A DNA stretch of 34,624 nt, from the NCBI GenBank assembly GCA_002352225.1, contig DEIA01000020.1:1-34624 (forward strand). The letters are read 5' to 3'. The stretch's first letter is position 1, and each line of letters starts with the position of its first letter. Under the pieces are notes generated by a model. It was not told where the DNA came from. It did no database searches and saw nothing but the letters and a program-made list of their open reading frames with translations. The translations under genes were made by a program, and so were the position numbers. This document shows positions 7,971 to 15,469 of this stretch, piece after piece. This DNA is from Flammeovirgaceae bacterium UBA2786. Lineage in GTDB: Bacteria; Bacteroidota; Bacteroidia; Cytophagales; Cyclobacteriaceae.

Positions 7971-8651
7971 ATGAACATTCTGGTAATTGGTAATGAGGCA
8001 AACCGTGTAGAAATGGCTCAAAAATTTGGCAGCCAACACAGCTATGCTCTTGCTAAAAACCTAGCTGAGCAAAAACCAATACTGGAGTGGGCAGAAGTTA
8101 TTTTTGATTTTGTTTCAGCATCTGCGGCACACACCCTTGTAATTTATGACAAGGTTTTGGTGCCGGTATTTCTGGACACAACGTTTACATCTTTGGCAAC
8201 AGTACTTAACACTGCTAAAATAAAGAAACAGATTATTGGTTTTTGTGGCTTGCCAACTTTTGCTGGCCGCGATGTATTAGAGGTTTGTATTGTATCCGAA
8301 AATGATTATCAAACATTGAAAGAGGCATGCGAAGCACTTAATACAAAATTTAGTCTTGTACAGGATCAGACAGGATTTGTTACACCGCGTATTATATGCA
8401 TGATTATCAATGAGGCTTACTTTACCGTAGCAGAAGGTACGGCTACGCGCCAGGACATTGATTTAGCCATGAAGCTCGGCACAAATTATCCGTTTGGGCC
8501 TTTTGAATGGGGGGCAAGAATTGGTGTGCAGAACGTTGTGAAAATTTTGGATGCGGTGTACCAGACCTCTGCAAATGAACGCTATAAAGTTTGTAGTTTG
8601 ATGAGAGAAGAGGGAGAGTTAGTTAATCTTCCTTTAAATGAAGGAGGTTGA
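7971..8651 (+). CDS. Degenerate 3-hydroxyacyl-CoA dehydrogenase-like protein
   Basis: A 226-residue protein whose second half (about 98-195) is a clear 3HCDH C-terminal domain: DVLEVCIVSENDYQTLKEAC, then QTGFVTPRIICMIINEAY and the EGTATRQDIDLAMKLGTNYPFGPFEW block. The N-terminal domain is only about 95 residues instead of about 180, and the Rossmann glycine loop reads VIGNEANRV rather than GxGxxG. The usual catalytic histidine segment (G-H-F-F-N-P) is replaced by GFCGLPTF (90-97). It is therefore unlikely to be an NAD-dependent dehydrogenase; a binding or structural role in acyl-CoA metabolism is possible. It is divergent from ridA and convergent with glmS. The frame is intact, so it is not an obvious pseudogene. 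Confidence 0.82.
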   Translation: MNILVIGNEANRVEMAQKFGSQHSYALAKNLAEQKPILEWAEVIFDFVSASAAHTLVIYDKVLVPVFLDTTFTSLATVLNTAKIKKQIIGFCGLPTFAGRDVLEVCIVSENDYQTLKEACEALNTKFSLVQDQTGFVTPRIICMIINEAYFTVAEGTATRQDIDLAMKLGTNYPFGPFEWGARIGVQNVVKILDAVYQTSANERYKVCSLMREEGELVNLPLNEGG

Positions 8652-8684
8652 AAAATACAATTACCTGTACCGGGTACCAAGAAG

Positions 8685-10520
8685 TTATTCAACAGTAACA
8701 GACTTTGCCAGATTCCGGGGTTGATCTACATTACAACCTCGCATTACTGCAATGTGATAAGAGAGAAGTTGCAGCGGCACAACCGAAATTAAAGGCATAA
8801 GAGCCTCCGCAACCGGGGGCACTTCAATTACAAATTCAGACATTTTAGGAATTAAAATATCACCTTCGGTAACAATAGAAATTACTCTTCCTTTTCGGGC
8901 CTTTACTTCCTGAATATTGGAAACTACTTTTTCGTAAGAGCTATCTTTGGTAGCGATAAAAGCAACGGGCATTTCAGCATCTATTAAAGCAATTGGGCCG
9001 TGTTTCATTTCGGCAGCAGGATACCCCTCGGCATGGATGTACGAAATTTCTTTCAGCTTAAGAGCTCCTTCCAGTGCCACAGGGAAATTATACCCTCGGC
9101 CCAGGTAAAGGAAGTTACGGGAGTCCTTGAACTCTTCTGCAATTTTCTTAATCTGATTATTAAGATTTAATACTTTCTCAACTTTAGCCGGAAGCGTTTC
9201 CATTTCAACCAAAAGTTCATTGAACTTCTGTTCGGTAATGGTGCCCTTCTTTTGGGCCACAATCAAAGCTATCATATTAAGCACGGTAAGTTGTGCTGTA
9301 AATGCTTTGGTGCTGGCTACGCCAATCTCAGGCCCCGCATGTGTATAGGCGCCTGCATGGGTAGCACGGGCTATGGATGACCCCACTACATTACAAACAC
9401 CAAAGATGATAGCGCCTTTTGATTTAGCAAGTTCAATTGCAGCCAATGTATCGGCAGTTTCTCCCGACTGTGAAATGGCTATGACTACATCACCTTCTCT
9501 TACGATTGGGTTTCGGTAGCGAAATTCAGAGGCATATTCTACTTCAACCGGAATGCGACAAAACTCTTCAAAAAAATATTCGGCTACCAAACCAGCATGC
9601 CACGAAGTGCCACAGGCTACAATAATGATCCTATCAGCTTGAATTAATTTATTCAGATACTCGCGCAGTCCCCCCAAGATCAATCGGCCCGAAGCAGAAT
9701 CAAGCCGGCCGCGCATACAATCTTTGATGGAACGGGGTTGCTCAAAAATTTCTTTTAGCATGAAGTGTTCATATCCACCCTTTTCAATTGCTTCCAGCTC
9801 AAGATCTACAGTTTGTACATAGGGTGTGAGGGGAAGATTTGAAGTATCTTTAATGGTTAGCTTACCATTATCAATTATGGCAATCTCCTGATCGTTTAGA
9901 TACACAACCTCGTTCGTGTACTCAATAATTGGTGTAGCATCTGAAGCCATAAAAAACTCACCACGACCAACCCCTAATACTAATGGGCTTCCCTTGCGGG
10001 CTGCTATCAGCAAGTTGGGCTGATGCACCGACATCACGACAATGGCATAAGCCCCAACCACTTTGGTAAGCGCAAGCCGCACGGCTTCATCAAGCGTACA
10101 ATTTTCATTTTGTTGAATGTCTTCAATAAAATGAATAAAAACTTCGGTATCCGTTTCACTTAAAAAAGTATGCCCCTTACGAAGCAAGTCCTGTTTTAAG
10201 GCAGCATAATTCTCGATAATACCATTATGGATAATGGCCAGATTTTTTGTTGCGGAGTAATGCGGGTGAGCATTTTCATCATTGGGTTCGCCATGGGTAG
10301 CCCAACGGGTATGCCCCATTCCTATGTGGCTATTTAAATTCTGACCTTTAATAAAGCCTTCCAGTTCTGTAACCTTGCCTTTCTTTTTATACACATTGAG
10401 CCCGTCATTTAAGAGGGCAATGCCTGTGCTATCGTAGCCCCTGTACTCCAGGCGCTTAAGTCCTTTTATAATTACTTCATGTGCCTGGCGATGGCCTACA
10501 TATGCTACAATACCACACAT
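8685..10520 (-). CDS. glmS: Glutamine--fructose-6-phosphate aminotransferase (isomerizing)
   Basis: GlmS makes glucosamine-6-phosphate from fructose-6-phosphate and glutamine, the first step to UDP-GlcNAc for peptidoglycan and LPS. The 611-residue length is normal. The N-terminal Ntn glutaminase begins MCGIVAYVGHRQAHEV with nucleophile Cys2. Two SIS sugar-phosphate domains follow, with VACGTSWHAG, ISQSGETADTLAAIELAKSK and IGVASTKAFTAQL. The protein ends with the conserved NVDQPRNLAKSVTVE. It follows the DUF4270 gene by 6 nt and is the last gene of the glgA-like/DUF4270/glmS unit. I found no glmS-type ribozyme upstream; the gap is too short. Confidence 0.98.
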   Translation of the reverse strand: MCGIVAYVGHRQAHEVIIKGLKRLEYRGYDSTGIALLNDGLNVYKKKGKVTELEGFIKGQNLNSHIGMGHTRWATHGEPNDENAHPHYSATKNLAIIHNGIIENYAALKQDLLRKGHTFLSETDTEVFIHFIEDIQQNENCTLDEAVRLALTKVVGAYAIVVMSVHQPNLLIAARKGSPLVLGVGRGEFFMASDATPIIEYTNEVVYLNDQEIAIIDNGKLTIKDTSNLPLTPYVQTVDLELEAIEKGGYEHFMLKEIFEQPRSIKDCMRGRLDSASGRLILGGLREYLNKLIQADRIIIVACGTSWHAGLVAEYFFEEFCRIPVEVEYASEFRYRNPIVREGDVVIAISQSGETADTLAAIELAKSKGAIIFGVCNVVGSSIARATHAGAYTHAGPEIGVASTKAFTAQLTVLNMIALIVAQKKGTITEQKFNELLVEMETLPAKVEKVLNLNNQIKKIAEEFKDSRNFLYLGRGYNFPVALEGALKLKEISYIHAEGYPAAEMKHGPIALIDAEMPVAFIATKDSSYEKVVSNIQEVKARKGRVISIVTEGDILIPKMSEFVIEVPPVAEALMPLISVVPLQLLSYHIAVMRGCNVDQPRNLAKSVTVE

Positions 10521-10526
10521 ACTATT

Positions 10527-11972
10527 TTATTCAGAAGCATTAGGTCGTGTATAATATACTTTGAGCTTGATATTATCTTTATTAAACACGGCACGGTTAA
10601 CAGTCTTGTTAAAGGGAGGATTGATTGCTGTTAATGCCCAGTACGGATACCGTTTCTCGCGTAGCGCATAGAGCTGTTGAAAAAACAGGGTAGGGTAGGC
10701 AAGAAACTTATCGTTATCTGACGAATAGGTAAGTCCTAATAAAGAAGTACCATCTGAGATAATATAGGGAGCGGTTAAAGCATCGTTACTGATTAGTGTT
10801 CCTATCAATAATTTGTTGTTGAAGGAAAGGTAATCAGTAGTGTCTTGTGCTGTTGTAAGTTTTTTAATCTTATTATTTTCATCCAACATAACTAATCCCA
10901 GGGTAGGGTACTCCAGATCACCCGGCTCGGCAACATTGTCTACAGCCAGTTCGGCCGAGTTAATGATTACGTTAGGGAATTCATCAAGTAAATCGTAGAA
11001 TCCTGAAAAATCCAGCTTGGTTGTAATGCCCACACCGGACTGAACATACCGGTTAACGGGAGGTAAAAATTCTTCGTGATAGTTGGTTAGGCCACTTAAT
11101 TCTGTTGATGATCTGTCGGATGTAATGTTTGAAAACGAAATACCAGACCCTAATACAAAAGTTCTTGTACTCTTCGTTTCTCCGGTATGGTAGTAAAGGG
11201 TAAGGAAAGAATTGGAGTTATTACTAATCCCAACAATGGATTCAGAAACAGTGGGTACAATGGCGAGTCCTTTAAACTGATTCTTAAACAGGTTAAAATT
11301 CGAAAAATTTTCATCTTCAGGATTTATTGCATCGTACACCCGCTGCCCGAAATTATGAGTTAGTTTAATCTTAACAGTAAGGAGTGTGTCTGCATCGGTA
11401 TCATTCAGTTCTTTGTCGAATAAAACCTGATTGATGGAAGTTGTTGCCGTACCGAGTGGGGTGGCGTTATAGGCTGCCTGCGATTTTGAAAAATATTGAT
11501 TCTCCAATGGCAAGGTTTCTATGACTTCATGAACGGATAATTCGAAAGGAGTGAAACCCGATGCACCGTAATTGTAAAAATCAAAACGCAATTGCAAAAT
11601 AGCAGAATCAAACTGCGAACCGTTAGCAATAAAGGTGGTGATATCAGCCGGGCGAAATTGTACAAAGCCTTTGGCCTGAACCTCGCCCATAAGCGGGTCG
11701 GAATACGACCCCACCAGCAATCGGTTTGTTTCGGTAGTTAAATAGTTCATGCTTCGAACAGAATCCAGCAACAACACGCTGCTGGGAACAGGAATTTCTG
11801 CGTAGTAAACTTTAAAACGCTGATCATCGCCCCTGAACCCCAACAGGTTCAGGTCTTCTTCGCATGAAAATAAAAAGGCAGTGAACAAGACCAGGCAGGC
11901 TTTAGCCCACCAGGTCTGTATAAAGGTTATAAAACGACTCGGTGTAGTTATCGTCTTTCTCGATGGTTTCAA
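10527..11972 (-). CDS. DUF4270 family lipoprotein
   Basis: A 481-residue predicted lipoprotein. The long N-region (MKPSRKTITTPSRF) is followed by a hydrophobic stretch and lipobox LFSC, with Cys37 as the lipid-attachment residue. The body shows DUF4270 traits: SYSDPLMGEVQAKGFVQF, then GSQFDSAILQLRFDFYNYG, a mid-protein TFVLGSGISFSN, and the end NRAVFNKDNIKLKVYYTRP. Members sit between glycogen-synthase-like and glmS genes in many Bacteroidota, and their function is unknown. The start codon lies 71 nt inside the preceding gene. No later start can leave a usable signal peptide before the lipobox, so the overlap looks real. Confidence 0.88.
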   Translation of the reverse strand: MKPSRKTITTPSRFITFIQTWWAKACLVLFTAFLFSCEEDLNLLGFRGDDQRFKVYYAEIPVPSSVLLLDSVRSMNYLTTETNRLLVGSYSDPLMGEVQAKGFVQFRPADITTFIANGSQFDSAILQLRFDFYNYGASGFTPFELSVHEVIETLPLENQYFSKSQAAYNATPLGTATTSINQVLFDKELNDTDADTLLTVKIKLTHNFGQRVYDAINPEDENFSNFNLFKNQFKGLAIVPTVSESIVGISNNSNSFLTLYYHTGETKSTRTFVLGSGISFSNITSDRSSTELSGLTNYHEEFLPPVNRYVQSGVGITTKLDFSGFYDLLDEFPNVIINSAELAVDNVAEPGDLEYPTLGLVMLDENNKIKKLTTAQDTTDYLSFNNKLLIGTLISNDALTAPYIISDGTSLLGLTYSSDNDKFLAYPTLFFQQLYALREKRYPYWALTAINPPFNKTVNRAVFNKDNIKLKVYYTRPNASE

Positions 11973-12705
11973 CTTTTTTCTCTTTTAGCTTCTTAACTAA
12001 TCCTTCTAACTTTTTATTGTCTCCGGCTGTAGAAACTACATCCGAGAATTGCGCGCCTAATTTAATAAAGCCCTCATAATCGCCAGTCTTCAAGTGGCCC
12101 AGCATATTATCTTCAATATCCATCATGCGCACCTTGCCCATCAAATCGCCTTTAAACTTGTGAGTAAAGCTATTGTTGTAAATCGTGAAAACGGTCTTTG
12201 TGTTTTTGAACAATGGATCGTTCTTGTAGGTAGTTTTCAGGTACAATGGAATGAAACTGGTTATCCAATCGTTGCAATGTACAATATCGGGAGCCCAGCC
12301 TAATTTACGCACGGTCTCAATAACTCCCTTGCAGAAGAAGATGGCCCGTTCGTCATTGTCTTCATAAAACCTGTTTTCCTTATCGTGGAATACATGTTTG
12401 CGGTGAAAATAATCTTCATTATCAATAAAATACACCTGCAATTTGGCATTGGGTATAGAAGCTACCTTAATGATCAAGGGTTTCTCCTCATCGCCTACCG
12501 CAATGTTAATTCCTGAAAGTCGCACAACTTCGTGTAACCGATTCTTCCTCTCATTAATCAACCCAAACCGCGGCACCAGAATTCTGATCTCCATCCCTTT
12601 TTCTTGCATGGCCTGAGGAAGTTTTCTTACAAATTCAGAAACTTCCGTAGTCTGCAGAAAAGGATTGATCTCGCTGGCTACATAAAGAATACGGATTTTA
12701 GACAT
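11902..12705 (-). CDS. Glycogen/starch synthase-like protein, N-terminal GT5 domain only
   Basis: A 267-residue protein covering only the catalytic N-lobe of glycogen synthase (GT5): IRILYVASEINPFLQTTEV at the start, ILVPRFGLINER, YFIDNEDYFHRK, APDIVHCNDWITSFIPLYL and TVFTIYNNSFTHKFKGD. The ADP-glucose-binding K-T-G-G motif expected near residues 18-21 reads Q-T-T-E. The C-terminal GT1 lobe is missing and is replaced by a short lysine-rich helical tail. Full GlgA is about 475-530 residues. It is therefore probably not an active glycogen synthase, though it is commonly annotated as one in this group. The intact frame, strong promoter and conserved neighbours argue for a real non-canonical role. 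Confidence 0.85.
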   Translation of the reverse strand: MSKIRILYVASEINPFLQTTEVSEFVRKLPQAMQEKGMEIRILVPRFGLINERKNRLHEVVRLSGINIAVGDEEKPLIIKVASIPNAKLQVYFIDNEDYFHRKHVFHDKENRFYEDNDERAIFFCKGVIETVRKLGWAPDIVHCNDWITSFIPLYLKTTYKNDPLFKNTKTVFTIYNNSFTHKFKGDLMGKVRMMDIEDNMLGHLKTGDYEGFIKLGAQFSDVVSTAGDNKKLEGLVKKLKEKKVETIEKDDNYTESFYNLYTDLVG

Positions 12706-12742
12706 AATCTTGCTTTTTAATTCAGAATGGAAAATTGGACTA

Positions 12743-12774
12743 CAAAAGTACGGAATTTTAAGCCCGGGTTCAAC
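12743..12774 (-). promoter_or_regulatory. Bacteroidota-type promoter for the glgA-like / DUF4270 / glmS unit
   Basis: Read on the minus strand, GTTG (12774-12771), a 20-nt spacer and TACTTTTG (12750-12743) match the TTG / TAnnTTTG pattern closely. A start near 12737 leaves a leader of about 30 nt before the ATG at 12705. The spacer contains a CCCGGG-centred symmetry (about 12763-12768), which could be an operator or chance. Confidence 0.72.
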
Positions 12775-12919
12775 TAAACTTCAGTCATTTGGCCTATTTC
12801 GCAATCCTTTAAAACACGCGAAAATGAAGGTTTTTAGAGAAAAGCTGGGCTGTTTGGTCTACGTAAATACGGAACATTCAAGAATAAGACCACAAAGAAA
12901 TAGGGAGTTTTAGCCAAAC

Positions 12920-12957
12920 CACTTTTATTACTACAGGTATTAGTAGAAGTGCTTTTT
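12920..12957 (+). terminator. Orphan terminator-like hairpin
   Basis: The arms at 12920-12934 and 12937-12951 form a stem of about 14 bp with two G-U pairs and one mismatch, followed by C and five T (12953-12957). The polarity is plus-strand, yet the nearest gene to the left (the glgA-like gene) runs on the minus strand, so it terminates no annotated gene. Confidence 0.6.
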
Positions 12958-13159
12958 GTGTTTACCATCATTTGTACCCAACCGGGATAATGAACTCTAA
13001 GGCCTGATGCTTAGAGATTGAAAAAAGTTGGATGTGAGGGCGGTTTATCTTCTCCAAAAGATGATGTATAGTTCGAATAGGAATTTAGGCAGTAGAATTA
13101 AAATAGAGGGATGTAATAATTATTATTCCTGATGGTTTAAGGTAAATGTAAATAGCCCG

Positions 13160-13167
13160 TACCTTTG
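13160..13167 (+). promoter_or_regulatory. Probable -7 box upstream of the flippase/rfaE2 operon
   Basis: TACCTTTG matches TAnnTTTG exactly and lies 45 nt before the start codon at 13213. The -33 element is poor (only TTT at 13136-13138, with a 21-nt gap), so strength is uncertain. Confidence 0.5.
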
Positions 13168-13212
13168 GCTGTGTTTTAATCTTTTCAATTCTCATAATCT
13201 GCCGATTTAACC

Positions 13213-14211
13213 TTGCATCCCAAACTAAAAACTGCTTTACAATATGTTGTGGTCTTCGCAATTACAGTTGCGTTATTGTGGTTGTCGTTGCGTGGGCTGG
13301 TGGTTGCTGAAGGTGAAAATAAATCTGAATTTTTATGGAATGCCTGGAAGAAATGCGATAAGGGGTATCTGCTTTTAATGGCAGCAGTGGCAATGTTGAG
13401 CCATGCGGTGCGTGCAGAACGTTGGAGAATGCTACTTACCCCAACCGGCAATGTTATATCATTCGGCAGCAGCTTTCTTTCGTTAATGATTGGCTACCTG
13501 GTTAACCTGGCCGTACCGCGGGGAGGTGAAGTGTCGCGCTGTTATAATCTTTACAAATTAGAGCAAACGCCTATCGAAGTGTCGTTTGGAACGGTAGTGG
13601 TGGAGCGGTTAATTGATTTGATTTGTTTAATACTGCTGATTGCACTTTCTTTTTTTGTGGAGTGGGATAAGTTAAAAGGGTTTATTGAAACACTGCCGTT
13701 TGCAACGGGTGAAAAATCTTATACCCTTTGGATTATTGCTGGTGTAGTGGGGGTAGGATTATTAATAGCCTTCATTTTTCTGATTCGCAGAAATGAAAAA
13801 TTAAAAAAGTTATTTCTTGGGTTTAAGAACGGGCTGTTGGCTGTGTTTCGCCTTCGAAACAAACCCCTGTTTATATTTTATTCCATCGCAATCTGGGGTT
13901 TGTATTTTATTATGAGCTACCTGGTGGTACTGGCATTTCCGGAAACAAGCGGATTAGGTATTAGTGCGGTGTTAACATTATTTGCCATTGGGGCCATTGC
14001 CATGGCAGCACCCTTGCCGGGTGGTGCCGGCTCCTATCATACTCTGGTACCATTAGGGTTGGTAACATTGTATAACCTTCCCCAAACCGATGCTATTGCA
14101 TTTGTGTTTATCTTTCATGGCTGGCAAACATTTATAATGATTGTAGCCGGAGTACTATCTTTATTCATTAGCTATGCGTTAATGCGATGGAAAAAACAAC
14201 CGGCAAAATAG
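13213..14211 (+). CDS. Lysylphosphatidylglycerol synthase transmembrane / flippase-like protein (UPF0104)
   Basis: A 332-residue polytopic inner-membrane protein (about 7-8 hydrophobic segments) of the PF03706 family, related to the flippase half of MprF. Family features are LSHAVRAERWRMLL (62-75 region), LMIGYLVNLAVPRGGEVSRC and AAPLPGGAGSYHTLVPLGL near the C-terminus. It lacks the aminoacyl-transferase domain of MprF, so lipid translocation is the likelier role. The start must be the TTG at 13213: an in-frame TAA at 13195-13197 and the absence of any ATG or GTG before it leave no other choice near the N-terminus. Its 3' end overlaps rfaE2 by 25 nt. The pairing suggests a cell-envelope role, which is inference. 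Confidence 0.88.
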   Translation: MHPKLKTALQYVVVFAITVALLWLSLRGLVVAEGENKSEFLWNAWKKCDKGYLLLMAAVAMLSHAVRAERWRMLLTPTGNVISFGSSFLSLMIGYLVNLAVPRGGEVSRCYNLYKLEQTPIEVSFGTVVVERLIDLICLILLIALSFFVEWDKLKGFIETLPFATGEKSYTLWIIAGVVGVGLLIAFIFLIRRNEKLKKLFLGFKNGLLAVFRLRNKPLFIFYSIAIWGLYFIMSYLVVLAFPETSGLGISAVLTLFAIGAIAMAAPLPGGAGSYHTLVPLGLVTLYNLPQTDAIAFVFIFHGWQTFIMIVAGVLSLFISYALMRWKKQPAK

Positions 14212-14678
14212 TTTCGTGGGCGAAAGCAAAAGAGCAGGTTAATGCCTGGAAAAAGTCAGGAGCCAAAGTGGTATTCACCAATGGTTGCTTCGACCTGGTT
14301 CATTTGGGTCATGTAGATTACTTAGAAAAGGCCCGCAACCTGGGCGATAAACTGATTTTGGGTCTTAATTCCGACAGTTCAGTAGCACGGTTTAAAGGCC
14401 CCGAAAGACCCTTGCAGGATGAGAATTCGCGGGCACGCGTTCTGGCTGCCATGCAATTTATCGATCTGGTGGTTCTTTTTAATGAAGATACCCCGTTAGC
14501 CTTGATTTCGGAGCTTGTACCTGATATTTTGGTAAAAGGAAGTGACTATTTGACAGAAAATATTGTTGGCGCAGATGTTGTAAAAAGGGCAGGAGGTGTG
14601 GTAAAAACTATCGACTTTGTGTCGGGTTATTCTACCACCCGAATTGTAGAAAAAATAAAAAAACATAAACAAATATGA
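14187..14678 (+). CDS. rfaE2: D-glycero-beta-D-manno-heptose 1-phosphate adenylyltransferase
   Basis: A 163-residue stand-alone version of the C-terminal domain of HldE. It transfers AMP from ATP to heptose-1-phosphate to make ADP-heptose for LPS core assembly. The nucleotidyltransferase signature is FTNGCFDLVHLGHVDYL (30-46) with the HxGH motif at 39-42, followed by LGLNSDSSVARFKGPERP and the ending SGYSTTRIVEKIKK (the STTxxI motif). It overlaps the flippase-like gene by 25 nt and the zinc peptidase gene by 4 nt (ATGA), so the three are translated as a coupled operon. The kinase half (rfaE1) is not in this window. Confidence 0.95.
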   Translation: MEKTTGKIVSWAKAKEQVNAWKKSGAKVVFTNGCFDLVHLGHVDYLEKARNLGDKLILGLNSDSSVARFKGPERPLQDENSRARVLAAMQFIDLVVLFNEDTPLALISELVPDILVKGSDYLTENIVGADVVKRAGGVVKTIDFVSGYSTTRIVEKIKKHKQI

Positions 14679-15382
14679 CTATGGGATTTGGGCCATTAAT
14701 TATTACGGGTTTCTTTATGCTGGTGGGTTGGATTGTAAGCTCGCGCCTAAAGAATAAGTTTAAAAAATATTCAGAGATACATTTAACAAAGGATTTAACA
14801 GGCGCTGAAATAGCAAGACTAATGTTAGCCGATAATGGAATCGCTGATGTACAGGTTATTTCAGTTGAAGGCCAGTTAACCGATCACTATAACCCGGCCA
14901 ACAAAACAGTAAACCTGAGCCACGATGTGTACCATGGAAGGAATGCAGCGGCTACCGCTGTGGCTGCGCACGAGTGTGGCCATGCTGTGCAGCATGCCAA
15001 AGCATATAGCTGGTTAGAGTTTCGTTCAGCTATGGTGCCTGTTCAAAACATTAGTGCCAAGGTTATAAATTTTGTTTTTCTGGGTATGATGTTCGGGGCT
15101 TACTTCTTAGGCGGTATCTTCTCATACGATTTAGCACTGATGGTAATTATTGGTTGTTATGGTGTGTTTGCACTATTTGCTCTGGTAACATTGCCTGTAG
15201 AATTTGATGCCAGCAAAAGAGCATTGGCTTGGATTGAAACCCGTGGTATTGTAACACGCCAGGAACATGACATGGCTAAGGATGCGTTGAATTCAGCTGC
15301 GATGACATACGTGGTGGCTGCTATTGGTGCCGTTACCATGTTGCTGTATTATGTGATGATTTTTTTAGGCAGAAGAGATTAA
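14675..15382 (+). CDS. Membrane zinc metallopeptidase (YugP / Zn_peptidase_2 family)
   Basis: A 235-residue membrane protein with an N-terminal anchor (about 5-22), a cytoplasmic or periplasmic catalytic stretch and further membrane segments near 128-175 and at the C-terminus. The zincin motif is AAHECGHAVQHA, with HECGH at 99-103. LTGAEIARLMLADNGI, HYNPANKTVNLSHDVY and LPVEFDASKRAL are standard family landmarks. Substrates of this family are unknown, with membrane protein quality control often suggested. The ATG overlaps the rfaE2 stop (ATGA). A second ATG at 14681 could also be used. A strong terminator follows. Confidence 0.9.
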   Translation: MTMGFGPLIITGFFMLVGWIVSSRLKNKFKKYSEIHLTKDLTGAEIARLMLADNGIADVQVISVEGQLTDHYNPANKTVNLSHDVYHGRNAAATAVAAHECGHAVQHAKAYSWLEFRSAMVPVQNISAKVINFVFLGMMFGAYFLGGIFSYDLALMVIIGCYGVFALFALVTLPVEFDASKRALAWIETRGIVTRQEHDMAKDALNSAAMTYVVAAIGAVTMLLYYVMIFLGRRD

Positions 15383-15410
15383 GAAGTAAATACTTAAATA
15401 TAAAATTGCA

Positions 15411-15440
15411 AGCCTGAGTTAACCCTCAGGCTTTTTTTTT
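15411..15440 (+). terminator. Intrinsic terminator of the flippase/rfaE2/peptidase operon
   Basis: AGCCTGAG (15411-15418) and CTCAGGCT (15425-15432) form an 8-bp perfect stem, followed by a run of nine T. It lies 29 nt after the peptidase stop and 30 nt before the next start codon. Confidence 0.94.
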
Positions 15441-15469
15441 GTTTACTTTGAAGTTGAAATGAATCATAT

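Larger units (their letters stand above)
12706..13212. other. 507-bp gene-free region between divergent units
   Basis: No convincing coding frame is present; the longest open stretches are short and have no family resemblance. The region holds the minus-strand promoter at 12743-12774, a plus-strand terminator-like hairpin at 12920-12957 with no gene before it, a small hairpin at 12995-13016 (CTCTAAG / CTTAGAG) without a U tract, and a plus-strand -7 box at 13160. It could hold a small RNA ending at 12957 or be the scar of lost genes. Confidence 0.7.

Noticed and set aside
7917..8039. N-terminal extension of RidA by 41 residues
   Set aside because: The extension is not RidA-like, overlaps the divergent gene and its promoter, and the ATG at 7916 gives the standard length.
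12710..12913. 67-codon open frame in the intergenic region
   Set aside because: It overlaps the minus-strand promoter, has no recognisable domain and no start signal. A non-coding RNA in the area is possible but is listed separately.
12995..13016. Hairpin CTCTAAG / CTTAGAG as terminator or riboswitch
   Set aside because: The 7-bp stem lacks a U tract on both strands and no conserved riboswitch core is visible.
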